A stretch of 38,936 nt of DNA, from assembly GCA_015066525.1 (NCBI GenBank), contig SVOG01000051.1:1-38936 (forward strand), given 5' to 3'. Both the position numbers and the translations under genes were made by a program. The notes beneath the pieces are model-generated. The model had not been told where the DNA came from and ran no database searches. It saw nothing but the letters and a program-made list of their open reading frames with translations. Numbering within the stretch: position 1 is the stretch's first letter; each line of letters starts with the position of its first letter. Below are positions 7,367 through 15,110 of this stretch, one piece after another. Source of the DNA: Oscillospiraceae bacterium. Its GTDB lineage: Bacteria > Bacillota > Clostridia > Oscillospirales > Acutalibacteraceae.

Positions 7367-8444
7367 GACTTTTTTGAAAAATATTTAAGTTTCGGCTGAT
7401 ACGCTCATCCGTGGGCGCGAGTTTATGCGCTATTTTGCAGAGTGCGAGCGCACTTTCATACAAGCCGAGATTACCCGCGCAGACGCTGCCGATATCGTAA
7501 AGCATGCTGTCCCATGCAAAACCCTCGCTGATATAGGTTTTGGGCTTTTCTGTAATCTTCATCGCCTCAGTGACCATAAAATATGCCTTCAGATAATTGC
7601 CCTGCTCATACGCCAGTAATGCCGCCTCGGCATAGGGCTCGCGCAGATACGGCGCCTCGGCAATCGCGCGGTAAAGCCACAAGGACGCATTATAGTAGTC
7701 CCCTTTTGCCTTGTACGCCCGAGCGATAAAACGCATCGACGCGGCGCGTTCGTCGCGCCACACTGCATTCGGCATCTTCAGATGGCGCTCCAGGGTCGCA
7801 ATACAATCATCCCAACGGTGATGGAACAGATACTCCCTGCCGAGATAGTGCATATTGCGGTCGTCATCGGGCGCCTCCTTCACCGAGAGTTCGAGCAGGG
7901 GCAAATACTGTGCACGTGATTTCGTGCTGTCAGGATAATGATTCAACTTCACTTTATAGGCAAGGGCAAAGAGTTCATTATGATCACCGATATATTGCAG
8001 CACCTCGTGGACGGGATGAATCCATCGAAAGCCGTGGCGCGCGTGAATTTTGTCGCCATAGAAGGTAATATCGGGTGTGCCGTCAGGCTTAAAACTCCAG
8101 GTATAGCTGTACCTCGCTTGCGTCGTCTTTGCAGTCCACACCTTCTCGAGCTCTTTTCGCCAGCCCTTTTCAAACACCTCGTCCAAATCCGTGCAAACGC
8201 AGATGTCATAATTATCAGGAACGAAATCAAGCGAAATATTGCGCGCGGTGTCAAATCGCCATTCGTCAAGGCTGATTTGATAGACCGCGACTCCCCTCTC
8301 TTTCAGTTTTGCCACGGTGGCGTCGGTCGACCCGGTGTCGCAGACAAAAATGCCGTCCGCCTCGCTCATTGAATCCACCCAGCGGTCGACAAATTTTTCC
8401 TCGTTTTTGCAAATAGCATATACTGCCACTTTATACTGATTCAT
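7347..8444 (-). CDS. Family 2 glycosyltransferase with TPR-like C-terminal half
   Basis: A 365-residue cytoplasmic enzyme. Residues 1-150 are a GT-A fold: AICKNEEKFVDRW at the N-terminus, DTGSTDAT for nucleotide-sugar binding and TDLDE as the metal-binding DXD-type motif. Residues 180-350 are helical and repeat-like (YLGREYLFHHRWDDCIATLERHLK, IARAYKAKGDYYNASLWLYRAI), resembling tetratricopeptide repeats that hold protein substrates. This combination is typical of protein-glycosylating GT2 enzymes. It lies 38 bases behind the collagen-like gene on the same strand with its own GAGGTG ribosome site. C. difficile has a similar pairing, sgtA with bclA3, so I infer that it glycosylates the collagen-like protein. 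Confidence 0.85.
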   Translation of the reverse strand: MNQYKVAVYAICKNEEKFVDRWVDSMSEADGIFVCDTGSTDATVAKLKERGVAVYQISLDEWRFDTARNISLDFVPDNYDICVCTDLDEVFEKGWRKELEKVWTAKTTQARYSYTWSFKPDGTPDITFYGDKIHARHGFRWIHPVHEVLQYIGDHNELFALAYKVKLNHYPDSTKSRAQYLPLLELSVKEAPDDDRNMHYLGREYLFHHRWDDCIATLERHLKMPNAVWRDERAASMRFIARAYKAKGDYYNASLWLYRAIAEAPYLREPYAEAALLAYEQGNYLKAYFMVTEAMKITEKPKTYISEGFAWDSMLYDIGSVCAGNLGLYESALALCKIAHKLAPTDERISRNLNIFQKSLDKQNS

Positions 8445-8457
8445 AACATCACCTCTA

Positions 8458-8478
8458 TGTAGGGCGGTTTCCCGCCCT
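8458..8478 (+). repeat. Type I REP-like hairpin between collagen-like and glycosyltransferase genes
   Basis: TGTAGGGCGG and CCGCCCT flank a short loop; on the minus strand the hairpin is GGGCGG GAAA CCGCCC with a GNRA tetraloop. It lies between the collagen-like stop and the glycosyltransferase ribosome site. Without a T-run it is unlikely to stop transcription fully but could tune or protect the mRNA. Confidence 0.6.
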
Positions 8479-8482
8479 TTGA

Positions 8483-9313
8483 TTACGCGAGTTTCACAAT
8501 GACAAGATTGGAAGAAACCGTACAGTTACCGCCGGCACCGGGGGTAACGGTAATATCCGAAGTGTTATCGGCAGGATTCACAATGCTGAGCACATCGCCC
8601 GCATTTGCATTCACAATCACGGTATTGGAAAGTTCCTCCGCAGCCGTCATGCCGACAACGGAGCTCTCAAGCAGGGTACCGTTAATCGCGATACCAAGCT
8701 GTCCGCTCTCGCTGAGAGTTGCGTGAAACGCCACGAGATACGAGCCGGCTTCTGCGAGATTGAATGTGCTGTCGGTGATACGGGTAATACTGCCGCTCTG
8801 CGGACCGTTTTCCGGAAAGTCAATCTCTTCTCCCGCTGCAATCGCGTCGGCATTATCGTCCGGCGCAAGCGCATAGAAGTTTGCGAAGGAGATAACAGCA
8901 GGCTGACCTGCAGGACCCATTGGACCGGTCGGACCTGTGGCACCCTGAGGTCCAACAGGACCAACTGGACCTGTGGCACCTGTCGCACCTGCAGGACCAG
9001 TCGCGCCTGTCGCACCCGTGGCTCCGGTTGCACCCGTGGCACCAGTCGGACCGGTCGGACCCGTGGCACCGGGCATACCCATCATTCCGGGGAAACCCTG
9101 GGGACCCTGAGGACCCGTGGGACCCGTAGGGCCGGCAATCATCGACGGGCAGCAGTTTTGCTGAGGGGATACCGCGGAGCAGTTCTGCTGCGGCAAGTTC
9201 TGCAGGCAGTGAAAAAAATCGTCACGCCTTCTGTCATTCTCTCTTGCGTTACAGTTATAAATCGTAATAATAAAAACCTCCCTGAGTTTACAGAGGTCAA
9301 CCTCATACCCCAT
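8483..9313 (-). CDS. BclA-like collagen-repeat surface protein
   Basis: The protein has a Cys-rich N-terminal part, 26 uninterrupted Gly-X-Y triplets (mostly GPT, GAT and GPQ), and a C-terminal domain of about 138 residues resembling the BclA/TNF-like trimer cap (ending [14 protein letters not shown]). Such proteins form trimeric collagen-like filaments, often on spores, with the threonines glycosylated. No signal peptide is present, as for spore-coat proteins made inside the mother cell. The start is uncertain. An ATG at 9311-9313 is used here and a TTG lies at 9341-9343, but neither has a good ribosome site. The only strong one, AGGGAGG (9277-9283), points to an in-frame ATT at 9271 or 9268. 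The neighbouring glycosyltransferase supports a glycoprotein role. Confidence 0.85.
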   Translation of the reverse strand: MGYEVDLCKLREVFIITIYNCNARENDRRRDDFFHCLQNLPQQNCSAVSPQQNCCPSMIAGPTGPTGPQGPQGFPGMMGMPGATGPTGPTGATGATGATGATGATGPAGATGATGPVGPVGPQGATGPTGPMGPAGQPAVISFANFYALAPDDNADAIAAGEEIDFPENGPQSGSITRITDSTFNLAEAGSYLVAFHATLSESGQLGIAINGTLLESSVVGMTAAEELSNTVIVNANAGDVLSIVNPADNTSDITVTPGAGGNCTVSSNLVIVKLA

Positions 9314-9344
9314 CCTATGACAATTTCCGACATTTTGACACAAA

Positions 9345-9370
9345 AAAGAACCGCTCGAAAGCGGTTCTTT
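9345..9370 (-). terminator. Terminator of the Fe-alcohol dehydrogenase gene
   Basis: Perfect 11-base stem AAAGAACCGCT and AGCGGTTCTTT around a TTCG loop (minus strand), followed by T-rich sequence. It lies 13 bases after the stop at 9383. Confidence 0.92.
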
Positions 9371-9382
9371 CTATGTAAATAA

Positions 9383-10594
9383 TTAAGCCATAAAGGAACG
9401 GATGACCGACTCGCAGTCGTTTCTGTCCATAATCTTCGGGACGGGATAACCGGGGTTGCCCTCCTTCAGAGCACGGGTAACGAGCGTATCCATATCCTCT
9501 TCCTTAATGAAGTCAAACTTCTCGGGGATATTCATTGCCGCATTCATTCTGCGAATTTCGGCGATGAAGGCTCTGCCCTTCTCAGCGGTGGACATGGACG
9601 GTGTCGTAATACCGATAATATCCGCCAGCTTCGCAAGCCGGGGATAAGCAGCCTCGCCGTACCAGTCGAGCACATACGGGAGAATCACCGCATTGGCAAG
9701 ACCGTGGGGCGTACCGTACAGTCCGCCGAGGTTATGCGCAATCGCGTGAACATATCCGACAAACGCACGCGTAAACGCACAGCCTGCAAGATACGAGCCC
9801 TTGAGCATATTGCCTCTTGCCTGCATATCCTTTCCGTCGACGTAAGCCTTCTCAAGATTATCGTGGATAAGCTTGGTAGCCTCCTCGGCATATTGAATCG
9901 TAGATTTCACATTGCTCTTACCGATATAAGCCTCCACGGCGTGAGTGAGCGCATCCATGCCTGTTGTCGATGTAATATGCGGCGGCAAACCTACGGTGAG
10001 AGCCGGGTCAAGCACTGCATTCTTCGGACGGAGACAGATGTCATTGATAGCGTTCTTCTCATGCGTTTCAGGGTCGGTAACTACGGCAGCAACGGTGGTT
10101 TCTGAGCCGGTTCCGGCAGTGGTGGGAACGGCAAAGAAAGGCGGCAGCTTCTTGAGCACTTTAAGGTATCCGCGCATCGCACGAACGGACTGATTCGGCT
10201 TGACGACTCTCGCGCCGGCAGCCTTAGCGCAGTCCATTGCAGAACCGCCGCCGAACGCGATAATACCCTGACAACCGTTTTGGATGTAAACATCCTTACA
10301 GTCCTCAATGTTCGGAATTGTCGGATTTGGCTGAACGCCGTCGTATACGAAGTACTCGATATTCTGCACCTTCAGTTCTTCAAAGAGCGGGTCAAGCAGA
10401 TGCAGTCCCATCAGTCCCTTATCGGTTACGACGAGCACTCTGTCAATTCCCTTGCCCTTAATGAACTTCGGCAGTCTCAGCACCGAGCCTTCGCCCTCGA
10501 GAATCTCGGGCTCCGACCAGTCCATAAAGCACATAGCGACCATAAAAACTCTTTGGTACACACGGTACCAGCACTTTTTCAAAGTCCAGAGCAT
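9383..10594 (-). CDS. Iron-containing alcohol dehydrogenase
   Basis: A 403-residue group III dehydrogenase. The nucleotide-binding loop is FGGGSAMDCAKAAG, followed by GTGSETT, DALTHAVEAY and a metal-site stretch with HAIAHNLGG and TPHGLANAVILPY, whose histidines and aspartate bind Fe2+. These enzymes interconvert aldehydes or ketones and alcohols with NAD(P)H in fermentation; 1,3-propanediol, butanol and lactaldehyde enzymes are relatives, and the substrate cannot be told. AAGGAGGT 7 bases ahead fixes the start. The first 30 residues are longer than in most relatives but are supported by that site. It has its own promoter (10626-10654) and terminator, so it is monocistronic. Confidence 0.93.
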   Translation of the reverse strand: MLWTLKKCWYRVYQRVFMVAMCFMDWSEPEILEGEGSVLRLPKFIKGKGIDRVLVVTDKGLMGLHLLDPLFEELKVQNIEYFVYDGVQPNPTIPNIEDCKDVYIQNGCQGIIAFGGGSAMDCAKAAGARVVKPNQSVRAMRGYLKVLKKLPPFFAVPTTAGTGSETTVAAVVTDPETHEKNAINDICLRPKNAVLDPALTVGLPPHITSTTGMDALTHAVEAYIGKSNVKSTIQYAEEATKLIHDNLEKAYVDGKDMQARGNMLKGSYLAGCAFTRAFVGYVHAIAHNLGGLYGTPHGLANAVILPYVLDWYGEAAYPRLAKLADIIGITTPSMSTAEKGRAFIAEIRRMNAAMNIPEKFDFIKEEDMDTLVTRALKEGNPGYPVPKIMDRNDCESVIRSFMA

Positions 10595-10625
10595 TTTCAG
10601 ACCTCCTTATTAATTTTCACTTATT

Positions 10626-10654
10626 ATAATACAATTTTTTTTCGACTTTTGCAA
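10626..10654 (-). promoter_or_regulatory. Promoter of the Fe-alcohol dehydrogenase gene
   Basis: On the minus strand: TTGCAA (10649-10654), 17-base spacer, TATTAT (10626-10631). Its -35 box is 9 bases from the -35 box of the divergent promoter at 10664. Confidence 0.7.
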
Positions 10655-10663
10655 CACTTATTA

Positions 10664-10692
10664 TTGTACAAGACGGATATATTTGATATAAT
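10664..10692 (+). promoter_or_regulatory. Promoter of the sialidase-like gene
   Basis: TTGTAC (10664-10669), 17-base spacer, perfect TATAAT (10687-10692). The weak -35 box may mean activator help or extended spacing contacts. Confidence 0.65.
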
Positions 10693-10722
10693 TACAGTAT
10701 CAAGAATAACGGAGTGAATGAT

Positions 10723-11952
10723 ATGCCTACCAACCTGTTTGATAAAAGCGATTACAGATACGCGCGTGTAAGCCTTGCTGCAAACGGCAGTAACCTGCTT
10801 GCCGCCGCCATTCGCTGCTCGCAGAATATAGAAAGCGGCAGCGTCTGGGGATATAATGAAATCACCACAAAACGCAGCACCGACGGCGGCAAGACCTGGA
10901 GCGAAGAAAACGTCATCCTCACTCCGCCCGCGCGCAAAATTACTGCCGAGGCGGACAACACGAAATCCTCTTTCTTCCAGAATCCGCAATTACTGTTTTC
11001 CGGCGGCGAATATGTGCTCCTTTTCACCTTCTTCCCCGAGAGTATGGGCGCCGAGGAGGAGCAGCTCCTCGATAAAAAGAAGGCGGCGTATACATATTTC
11101 AATAACAATACGCGCCCGATTATCTACGACCGCGACGGCAATTATTACATTATTGCCGAGAACGGCAAGGTACTCACCTCCGCCAAGGCGACGACGGAGT
11201 ACACCGTGCGCGATATGGGCGAACTCTTCAGTGGCGAGGAATACATCGGCAATATTTACTTAAACGGTGCGATGGGCAAGAGCGACGGCGTCGGCAAGAC
11301 AACCTTTGGCGCACCGCTCAAGGCGCCGAAGCGCAGTTATATTATGGTGATGAAATCCGCCGACGGCATCCGCTGGAGCAAACCCGTCGACATCACATCG
11401 CAGATATTGAACGACGCGGACGGCGCCGTGTTGATAACGGGCGAAGGAAACGGCACCGTCACAAGCGAAGGAAAAATCATCGTGCCGCTATACAGTGATA
11501 AGGGCGCACTTTGTATCTACTCCTACGACGGCGGCGTGACCTGGAGCCGCAACCGCCACATTCCCTATATGCCGACGAAGGATAGCGCATTATCCCTCGT
11601 GCAGCTTCCGGGCGGCGAACTCCTCGCGCTCGGCAGCAAATGGTGCATTTCACACGACAAAGGCATTACCTGGATGAAAGAAAAGGCAAAGGCGACACCG
11701 TCGTGTGCCGTTTGCCGCGGCGACCGACTCTTCCTTATCATCCATTCGGCGAAAGTCGGCACCTACCTTCTCGGCTGCGATATCATCAGCAAGAAGGGGA
11801 AATTCAAGACTGTCAAGCCCGACAAGAATACCACCGCTTTACCGGGTGCATTCTTCCCCGCGGCACAGCTTGCCTTCTGCAGCGATAAACTCGCCATTCT
11901 CCATATCAGTGACGACTACACGAATGTCGCGATTGATACAACAGAAGTATAA
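10723..11952 (+). CDS. BNR/Asp-box sialidase-like protein, probably cytoplasmic
   Basis: A 409-residue six-bladed-propeller candidate. Four Asp boxes (S-x-D-x-G-x-T-W) are visible: RSTDGGKTW near residue 50, KSADGIRW, YSYDGGVTW and ISHDKGITW. The opening YRYARVSLAANGSNLLAA stands where sialidases have the FRIP/YRIP arginine. I see no signal peptide, so it would act inside the cell or not be a secreted sialidase. GH33 enzymes cleave terminal sialic acid, but many Asp-box proteins have other roles. The GTG at 10714 overlaps the GGAG ribosome site, so the ATG at 10723, 8 bases past it, is preferred. Confidence 0.7.
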   Translation: MPTNLFDKSDYRYARVSLAANGSNLLAAAIRCSQNIESGSVWGYNEITTKRSTDGGKTWSEENVILTPPARKITAEADNTKSSFFQNPQLLFSGGEYVLLFTFFPESMGAEEEQLLDKKKAAYTYFNNNTRPIIYDRDGNYYIIAENGKVLTSAKATTEYTVRDMGELFSGEEYIGNIYLNGAMGKSDGVGKTTFGAPLKAPKRSYIMVMKSADGIRWSKPVDITSQILNDADGAVLITGEGNGTVTSEGKIIVPLYSDKGALCIYSYDGGVTWSRNRHIPYMPTKDSALSLVQLPGGELLALGSKWCISHDKGITWMKEKAKATPSCAVCRGDRLFLIIHSAKVGTYLLGCDIISKKGKFKTVKPDKNTTALPGAFFPAAQLAFCSDKLAILHISDDYTNVAIDTTEV

Positions 11953-11955
11953 CAA

Positions 11956-11978
11956 AAAGGGCAGGTTTACTGCCCTTT
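11956..11978. terminator. Bidirectional terminator, sialidase-like gene and sigG
   Basis: Stem AAAGGGCAG (11956-11964) and CTGCCCTTT (11970-11978) around a 5-base loop. On the minus strand it is followed by TTTTTG. It overlaps the sigG stop codon. Confidence 0.88.
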
Positions 11979-12737
11979 GATTCTTTTAATCACATTCTTT
12001 TCGAGGCGGGAGACCTGCGCCTGGGAGATGCCGATTTCTTCGGCTGTCTCCATCTGGGTCTTGCCCTGCATAAAGCGCATATAGAGAATCTTATGCTCGC
12101 GCTCGTCGAGGCTCTTCAATTCGTCGCGCATCATAATTTCATCTATCCAGTCGGTGTCGGTGGAATTATCGCCCACCTGGTCCATCACATAAATCGTGTC
12201 GCCTCCGTCGTTATACACGGGCTCATAGAGGGACACCGGGTCGACGATTGCCTCGAGGGCGAGGACGACATCGCTCTTTTTCATATCGAGTTCTTTCGCG
12301 ATTTCTGCGACATCGGGCTCTCTTCCCTGCTCGTTCGTGAGGCGCTCCTTCACCTGCATCGCCTTATACGCCGTGTCGCGCATCGAACGGCTGACGCGGA
12401 TGGGATTGCTGTCGCGCAGAAAGCGCCGCACCTCGCCGATACACATCGGAACGGCATATGTTGAAAACCTTACTCCGAGCTCGGTGTCAAAATTATCAAT
12501 CGCTTTAATCAGCCCGATGACGCCGACCTGAAATAAATCATCCATATTCTCGCCGCGATTGGCAAAGCGCTGCACGACGGAGAGCACGAGTCTCAGATTG
12601 CCCTGAATGAGTTTATCGCGCGCTGCCATATCGCCCGCGTGCGCCTTGCGCAGGAGGTCGAGCTTCTCCTCCTCCTTCATCACCGTGAGTTCATTCGTGT
12701 TAATCCCGCATATTTCGACCTTATTAAAATACTGCAC
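11967..12737 (-). CDS. sigG: Sporulation sigma factor G
   Basis: A 256-residue sigma-70 family protein. The opening KVEICGINTNEL is the hallmark of SigG. Region 2 follows (GNLRLVLSVVQRF, DDLFQVGVIGLIKAIDNFD, FSTYAVPMCIGEVRRFLRD), then region 3 (PIRVSRSMRD) and region 4 with the helix-turn-helix QMETAEEIGISQAQVSRLEK. SigG drives late forespore genes after engulfment, so this organism very likely forms spores. The GTG start has AAGGAA 7 bases upstream. It stands alone; the usual sigE-spoIIGA neighbours are not in this position. I could not identify a convincing SigF/SigG promoter upstream. Confidence 0.95.
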   Translation of the reverse strand: MQYFNKVEICGINTNELTVMKEEEKLDLLRKAHAGDMAARDKLIQGNLRLVLSVVQRFANRGENMDDLFQVGVIGLIKAIDNFDTELGVRFSTYAVPMCIGEVRRFLRDSNPIRVSRSMRDTAYKAMQVKERLTNEQGREPDVAEIAKELDMKKSDVVLALEAIVDPVSLYEPVYNDGGDTIYVMDQVGDNSTDTDWIDEIMMRDELKSLDEREHKILYMRFMQGKTQMETAEEIGISQAQVSRLEKNVIKRIKGQ

Positions 12738-12774
12738 ATAATCATTCCTTATTCAGTTATGGTATGTACAAAAA

Positions 12775-12801
12775 AGCCCTGTTCATATTATGAACAGGGC
12801 T
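12775..12801 (-). terminator. Terminator of the uracil permease gene
   Basis: Long stem AGCCCTGTTCA and TGAACAGGGCT around TATTA, with TTTTTTG on the minus strand after the stem. It ends the upp-uraA transcript ahead of sigG. Confidence 0.92.
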
Positions 12802-12819
12802 CTTGATTTTTATAACAGT

Positions 12820-14220
12820 TTATTGTGCTTTTTCTTCTTTTTTGTAATCGGAGTCGAGATTAATTTGTGCCGAGTCCTCTACTGACTCAAACGCGTTTTC
12901 GAAATTGAAGTCCTTTTCGGGGAAGATAACGTTAAGCAGGATACCTGCGATGGATGCTACTGCAAGTGCTGTAAGTGTGATGGTTGCAGAGCCGATGGAG
13001 AAGGTAATTCCGTTTGTAAGACCAAGTGAAATTACCAGGATTACTGCTGCAACGATTGTGTTACGCGCCTTGGAGAAGTCAACCTTTGCCTCAACCACAT
13101 TGCGCACACCGATAGCGGAAATCATACCGTAAAGTACGAAGGAGATACCGCCGACGATTGCTGCGGGCATGGAGTTAATGAGTGCTGCAAACTTCGGTGA
13201 GAAGGAGAAGAGAACTGCAAATCCTGCTGCGATTCTGATAACTCTCGGGTCATAAACCTTGGAGAGCGCAAGCACGCCGGTGTTCTCGCCGTAAGTGGTA
13301 TTTGCCGGAGCGCCGAAAAGGGATGCAAGAGAAGTTGCAAGACCGTCACCGAGAAGCGTTCTGTGGAGACCGGGGTCGTCGATGTAGTTCCTGCCGCAGG
13401 TAGCGGAAATCGCGGAAATATCGCCGATGTGCTCCATCATGGTTGCGATAGCGATGGGCATAATTGCGATGATAGCGGTTGCTGCCTTTGCGCCGTCGTG
13501 TACGCCGCCGAATACGGTGGAGTTCCAGTCAATCGGAAGACCGAACCAAGCAGCCTCTTTCACGCTGGTGAAGTCGATAGCGAATGCCTCAACACCTGCG
13601 ATATTACCGACAACGATTGCCACTGCATACGCGCCGAGGATACCGAGAAGAATCGGGATAATCTTCACCATACCCTTACCGAAGATGTTAAATACGATAA
13701 CGAGTACGAGTGCAACAAGAGCGAGCCACCAGTTTGTGGAGCAGTTGTTGATTGCCGACGGTGCGAGACCGAGACCGATTGCGATAATGATAGGTCCTGT
13801 AACAACAGGCGGGAAAAGCTTCATTACCTTGTGGATACCGACGAGCTTGATAACAGCCGCGAGTACCAGGTAGAGAGCACCTGCGCATGCAACGCCGAGG
13901 CAGGCATAGGGAAGCATTTCCTTATTCGGTGTGCCATCTTCCATCATCGGAGCGATTGCTGCGTAACCGCCGAGGAATGCGAAGGATGAGCCGAGGAATG
14001 CAGGTACCTTAAACTTCGTAAGGCAGTGGAAAAGCAGTGTTCCGAGACCTGCAAAAAGAAGGGTGGTCGATACGGAAAGACCGGTCAGAAGCGGTACAAG
14101 AACGGTTGCGCCAAACATCGCAAACATATGCTGGAAGCCGAGCGTTACCATCTTGCCGGCGCCGAGTTTGCGAGCATCATAAATGCCTTCGGTGCCGATT
14201 TTGATTTTTTCTTTTGCCAT
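12820..14220 (-). CDS. uraA: Uracil permease (NCS2 family)
   Basis: A 466-residue transporter with about 14 hydrophobic segments. The opening QHMFAMFGATVLVPLLTGL is nearly identical in pattern to the UraA family, and an NTTYGENTGVLALSK stretch carries the conserved substrate-site and TM10 region. It imports uracil with protons. upp lies 85 bases upstream on the same strand, so imported uracil can be trapped as UMP. The C-terminal tail of about 30 residues is acidic and longer than in E. coli UraA (429 residues). The start has GGAGG 8 bases upstream. Confidence 0.93.
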   Translation of the reverse strand: MAKEKIKIGTEGIYDARKLGAGKMVTLGFQHMFAMFGATVLVPLLTGLSVSTTLLFAGLGTLLFHCLTKFKVPAFLGSSFAFLGGYAAIAPMMEDGTPNKEMLPYACLGVACAGALYLVLAAVIKLVGIHKVMKLFPPVVTGPIIIAIGLGLAPSAINNCSTNWWLALVALVLVIVFNIFGKGMVKIIPILLGILGAYAVAIVVGNIAGVEAFAIDFTSVKEAAWFGLPIDWNSTVFGGVHDGAKAATAIIAIMPIAIATMMEHIGDISAISATCGRNYIDDPGLHRTLLGDGLATSLASLFGAPANTTYGENTGVLALSKVYDPRVIRIAAGFAVLFSFSPKFAALINSMPAAIVGGISFVLYGMISAIGVRNVVEAKVDFSKARNTIVAAVILVISLGLTNGITFSIGSATITLTALAVASIAGILLNVIFPEKDFNFENAFESVEDSAQINLDSDYKKEEKAQ

Positions 14221-14259
14221 TTTGTTTCCTCCAAAAAATTTTTACTGAATATACAAAAA

Positions 14260-14300
14260 ACGGAGAACGGAGAATGGGGACAAGCCCCATTCCCTATTCT
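14260..14300. repeat. Heptamer repeat with hairpin between upp and uraA
   Basis: Heptamers ACGGAGA, ACGGAGA and ATGGGGA (14260-14280) lead into a perfect 8-base hairpin, GAATGGGG (14272-14279) and CCCCATTC (14285-14292). The sequence beyond continues inverted 7-base units. On the minus strand six T follow the element after 11 bases, so partial termination between upp and uraA is possible. Confidence 0.6.
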
Positions 14301-14305
14301 CACAT

Positions 14306-14938
14306 TTATTTTGTACCGAAAATTCTGTCGCCTGCGTCGCCGAGGCCGGGTACGATATAGCCGTTTTCATTAAGGTGGTCGTCAAGACCTGCGCAGTAGA
14401 TGTCCACATCGGGATGCGCATTTTCAAGTGCCTCGAGTCCTTCGGGAGCGGCAATTAAGCAAAGGAACTTGATAGAACGGGGATTGCGCAGTTTAATCTG
14501 ATTGATAGCGTCAATCGCCGAGCCGCCGGTTGCGAGCATCGGGTCAACAACGAATACGTCGCGCTCTTCAATATCCTTAGGCAGTTTGCAATAATACTCA
14601 ACGGGCTGAAGAGTCTCCTCGTCTCTGTAAAGACCGATATGACCGACACGCGCGTTGGGAACGAGCTTAAGGCAACCGTCAACAAGACCGAGACCTGCAC
14701 GCAAAATCGGAACGAAAGCGAGCTTTCTGCCGGCAATCTGCTTGCAGTCAGCGATACCGACGGGAGTCGTAACTTTAATATCCTCGGTCGGAAGATCTCT
14801 CGTAGCCTCAAACATAATCAGCATCGCGATTTCGTTGACAAGTTCTCTGAAATCCTTGGTAGGAGTTCTGCTGTCGCGCAGAATGCTGAGTTTGTGCTGA
14901 ATCAGCGGATGGTCAAATATAACGACTTTTCTATCCAT
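14306..14938 (-). CDS. upp: Uracil phosphoribosyltransferase
   Basis: A 210-residue enzyme that makes UMP from uracil and PRPP. Hallmarks are [34 protein letters not shown], the PRPP loop [10 protein letters not shown] and the C-terminal [11 protein letters not shown] uracil site. An open frame extends 30 codons further upstream, but AAAGGAG 8 bases before the ATG at 14938 and the usual length of about 209 residues fix this start. It is the first gene of a pyrimidine salvage operon with uraA. Confidence 0.97.
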   Translation of the reverse strand: MDRKVVIFDHPLIQHKLSILRDSRTPTKDFRELVNEIAMLIMFEATRDLPTEDIKVTTPVGIADCKQIAGRKLAFVPILRAGLGLVDGCLKLVPNARVGHIGLYRDEETLQPVEYYCKLPKDIEERDVFVVDPMLATGGSAIDAINQIKLRNPRSIKFLCLIAAPEGLEALENAHPDVDIYCAGLDDHLNENGYIVPGLGDAGDRIFGTK

Positions 14939-14974
14939 ATTTCTGTCTCCTTTGACACATTTTTTATCCTTACG

Positions 14975-15003
14975 ATAATACCAAAAAAGCATCGCATTAT
15001 CAA
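14975..15003 (-). promoter_or_regulatory. Promoter of the upp-uraA operon
   Basis: On the minus strand: TTGATA (14998-15003), 17-base spacer, TATTAT (14975-14980). The leader is only about 30 bases, too short for a PyrR-type attenuator. Confidence 0.8.
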
Positions 15004-15028
15004 TAAAAGTTACAGCATTGTAAAGCAT

Positions 15029-15047
15029 TGTTACAAGGTTTGTAACA
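15029..15047. promoter_or_regulatory. Perfect 19-base palindrome, possible operator
   Basis: TGTTACAA, 3-base centre, TTGTAACA. It lies 26 bases upstream of the upp -35 box and, on the other strand, fills the space just before a TATAAT (15048-15053) that could serve the ylbJ-like gene. The binding protein is unknown. Confidence 0.5.
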
Positions 15048-15055
15048 TATAATTA

Positions 15056-15110
15056 TTAGGTTTTAGGTGTTAGGTGTTAGGTTTTAGGTTTTAGGTTTTA
15101 GGTGTTAGTA
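15056..15110 (+). repeat. Heptamer tandem array (TTAGGTK)n ending at a start codon
   Basis: Seven exact-period copies of TTAGGTT or TTAGGTG (15056-15104), then TTAGT and the ATG of the next gene. The AGG of the last full copy is the only ribosome-site candidate for that gene. Confidence 0.95.

Noticed and set aside
9311-9345. A sporulation (SigK/SigE) promoter for the collagen-like gene
   Set aside because: A CATAGGATG stretch is only a partial match, and no spaced partner element fits well enough.
12738-12775. A SigF/SigG-type promoter ahead of sigG
   Set aside because: CATA-like matches exist, but no -35/-10 pair with proper spacing and bases could be defended.
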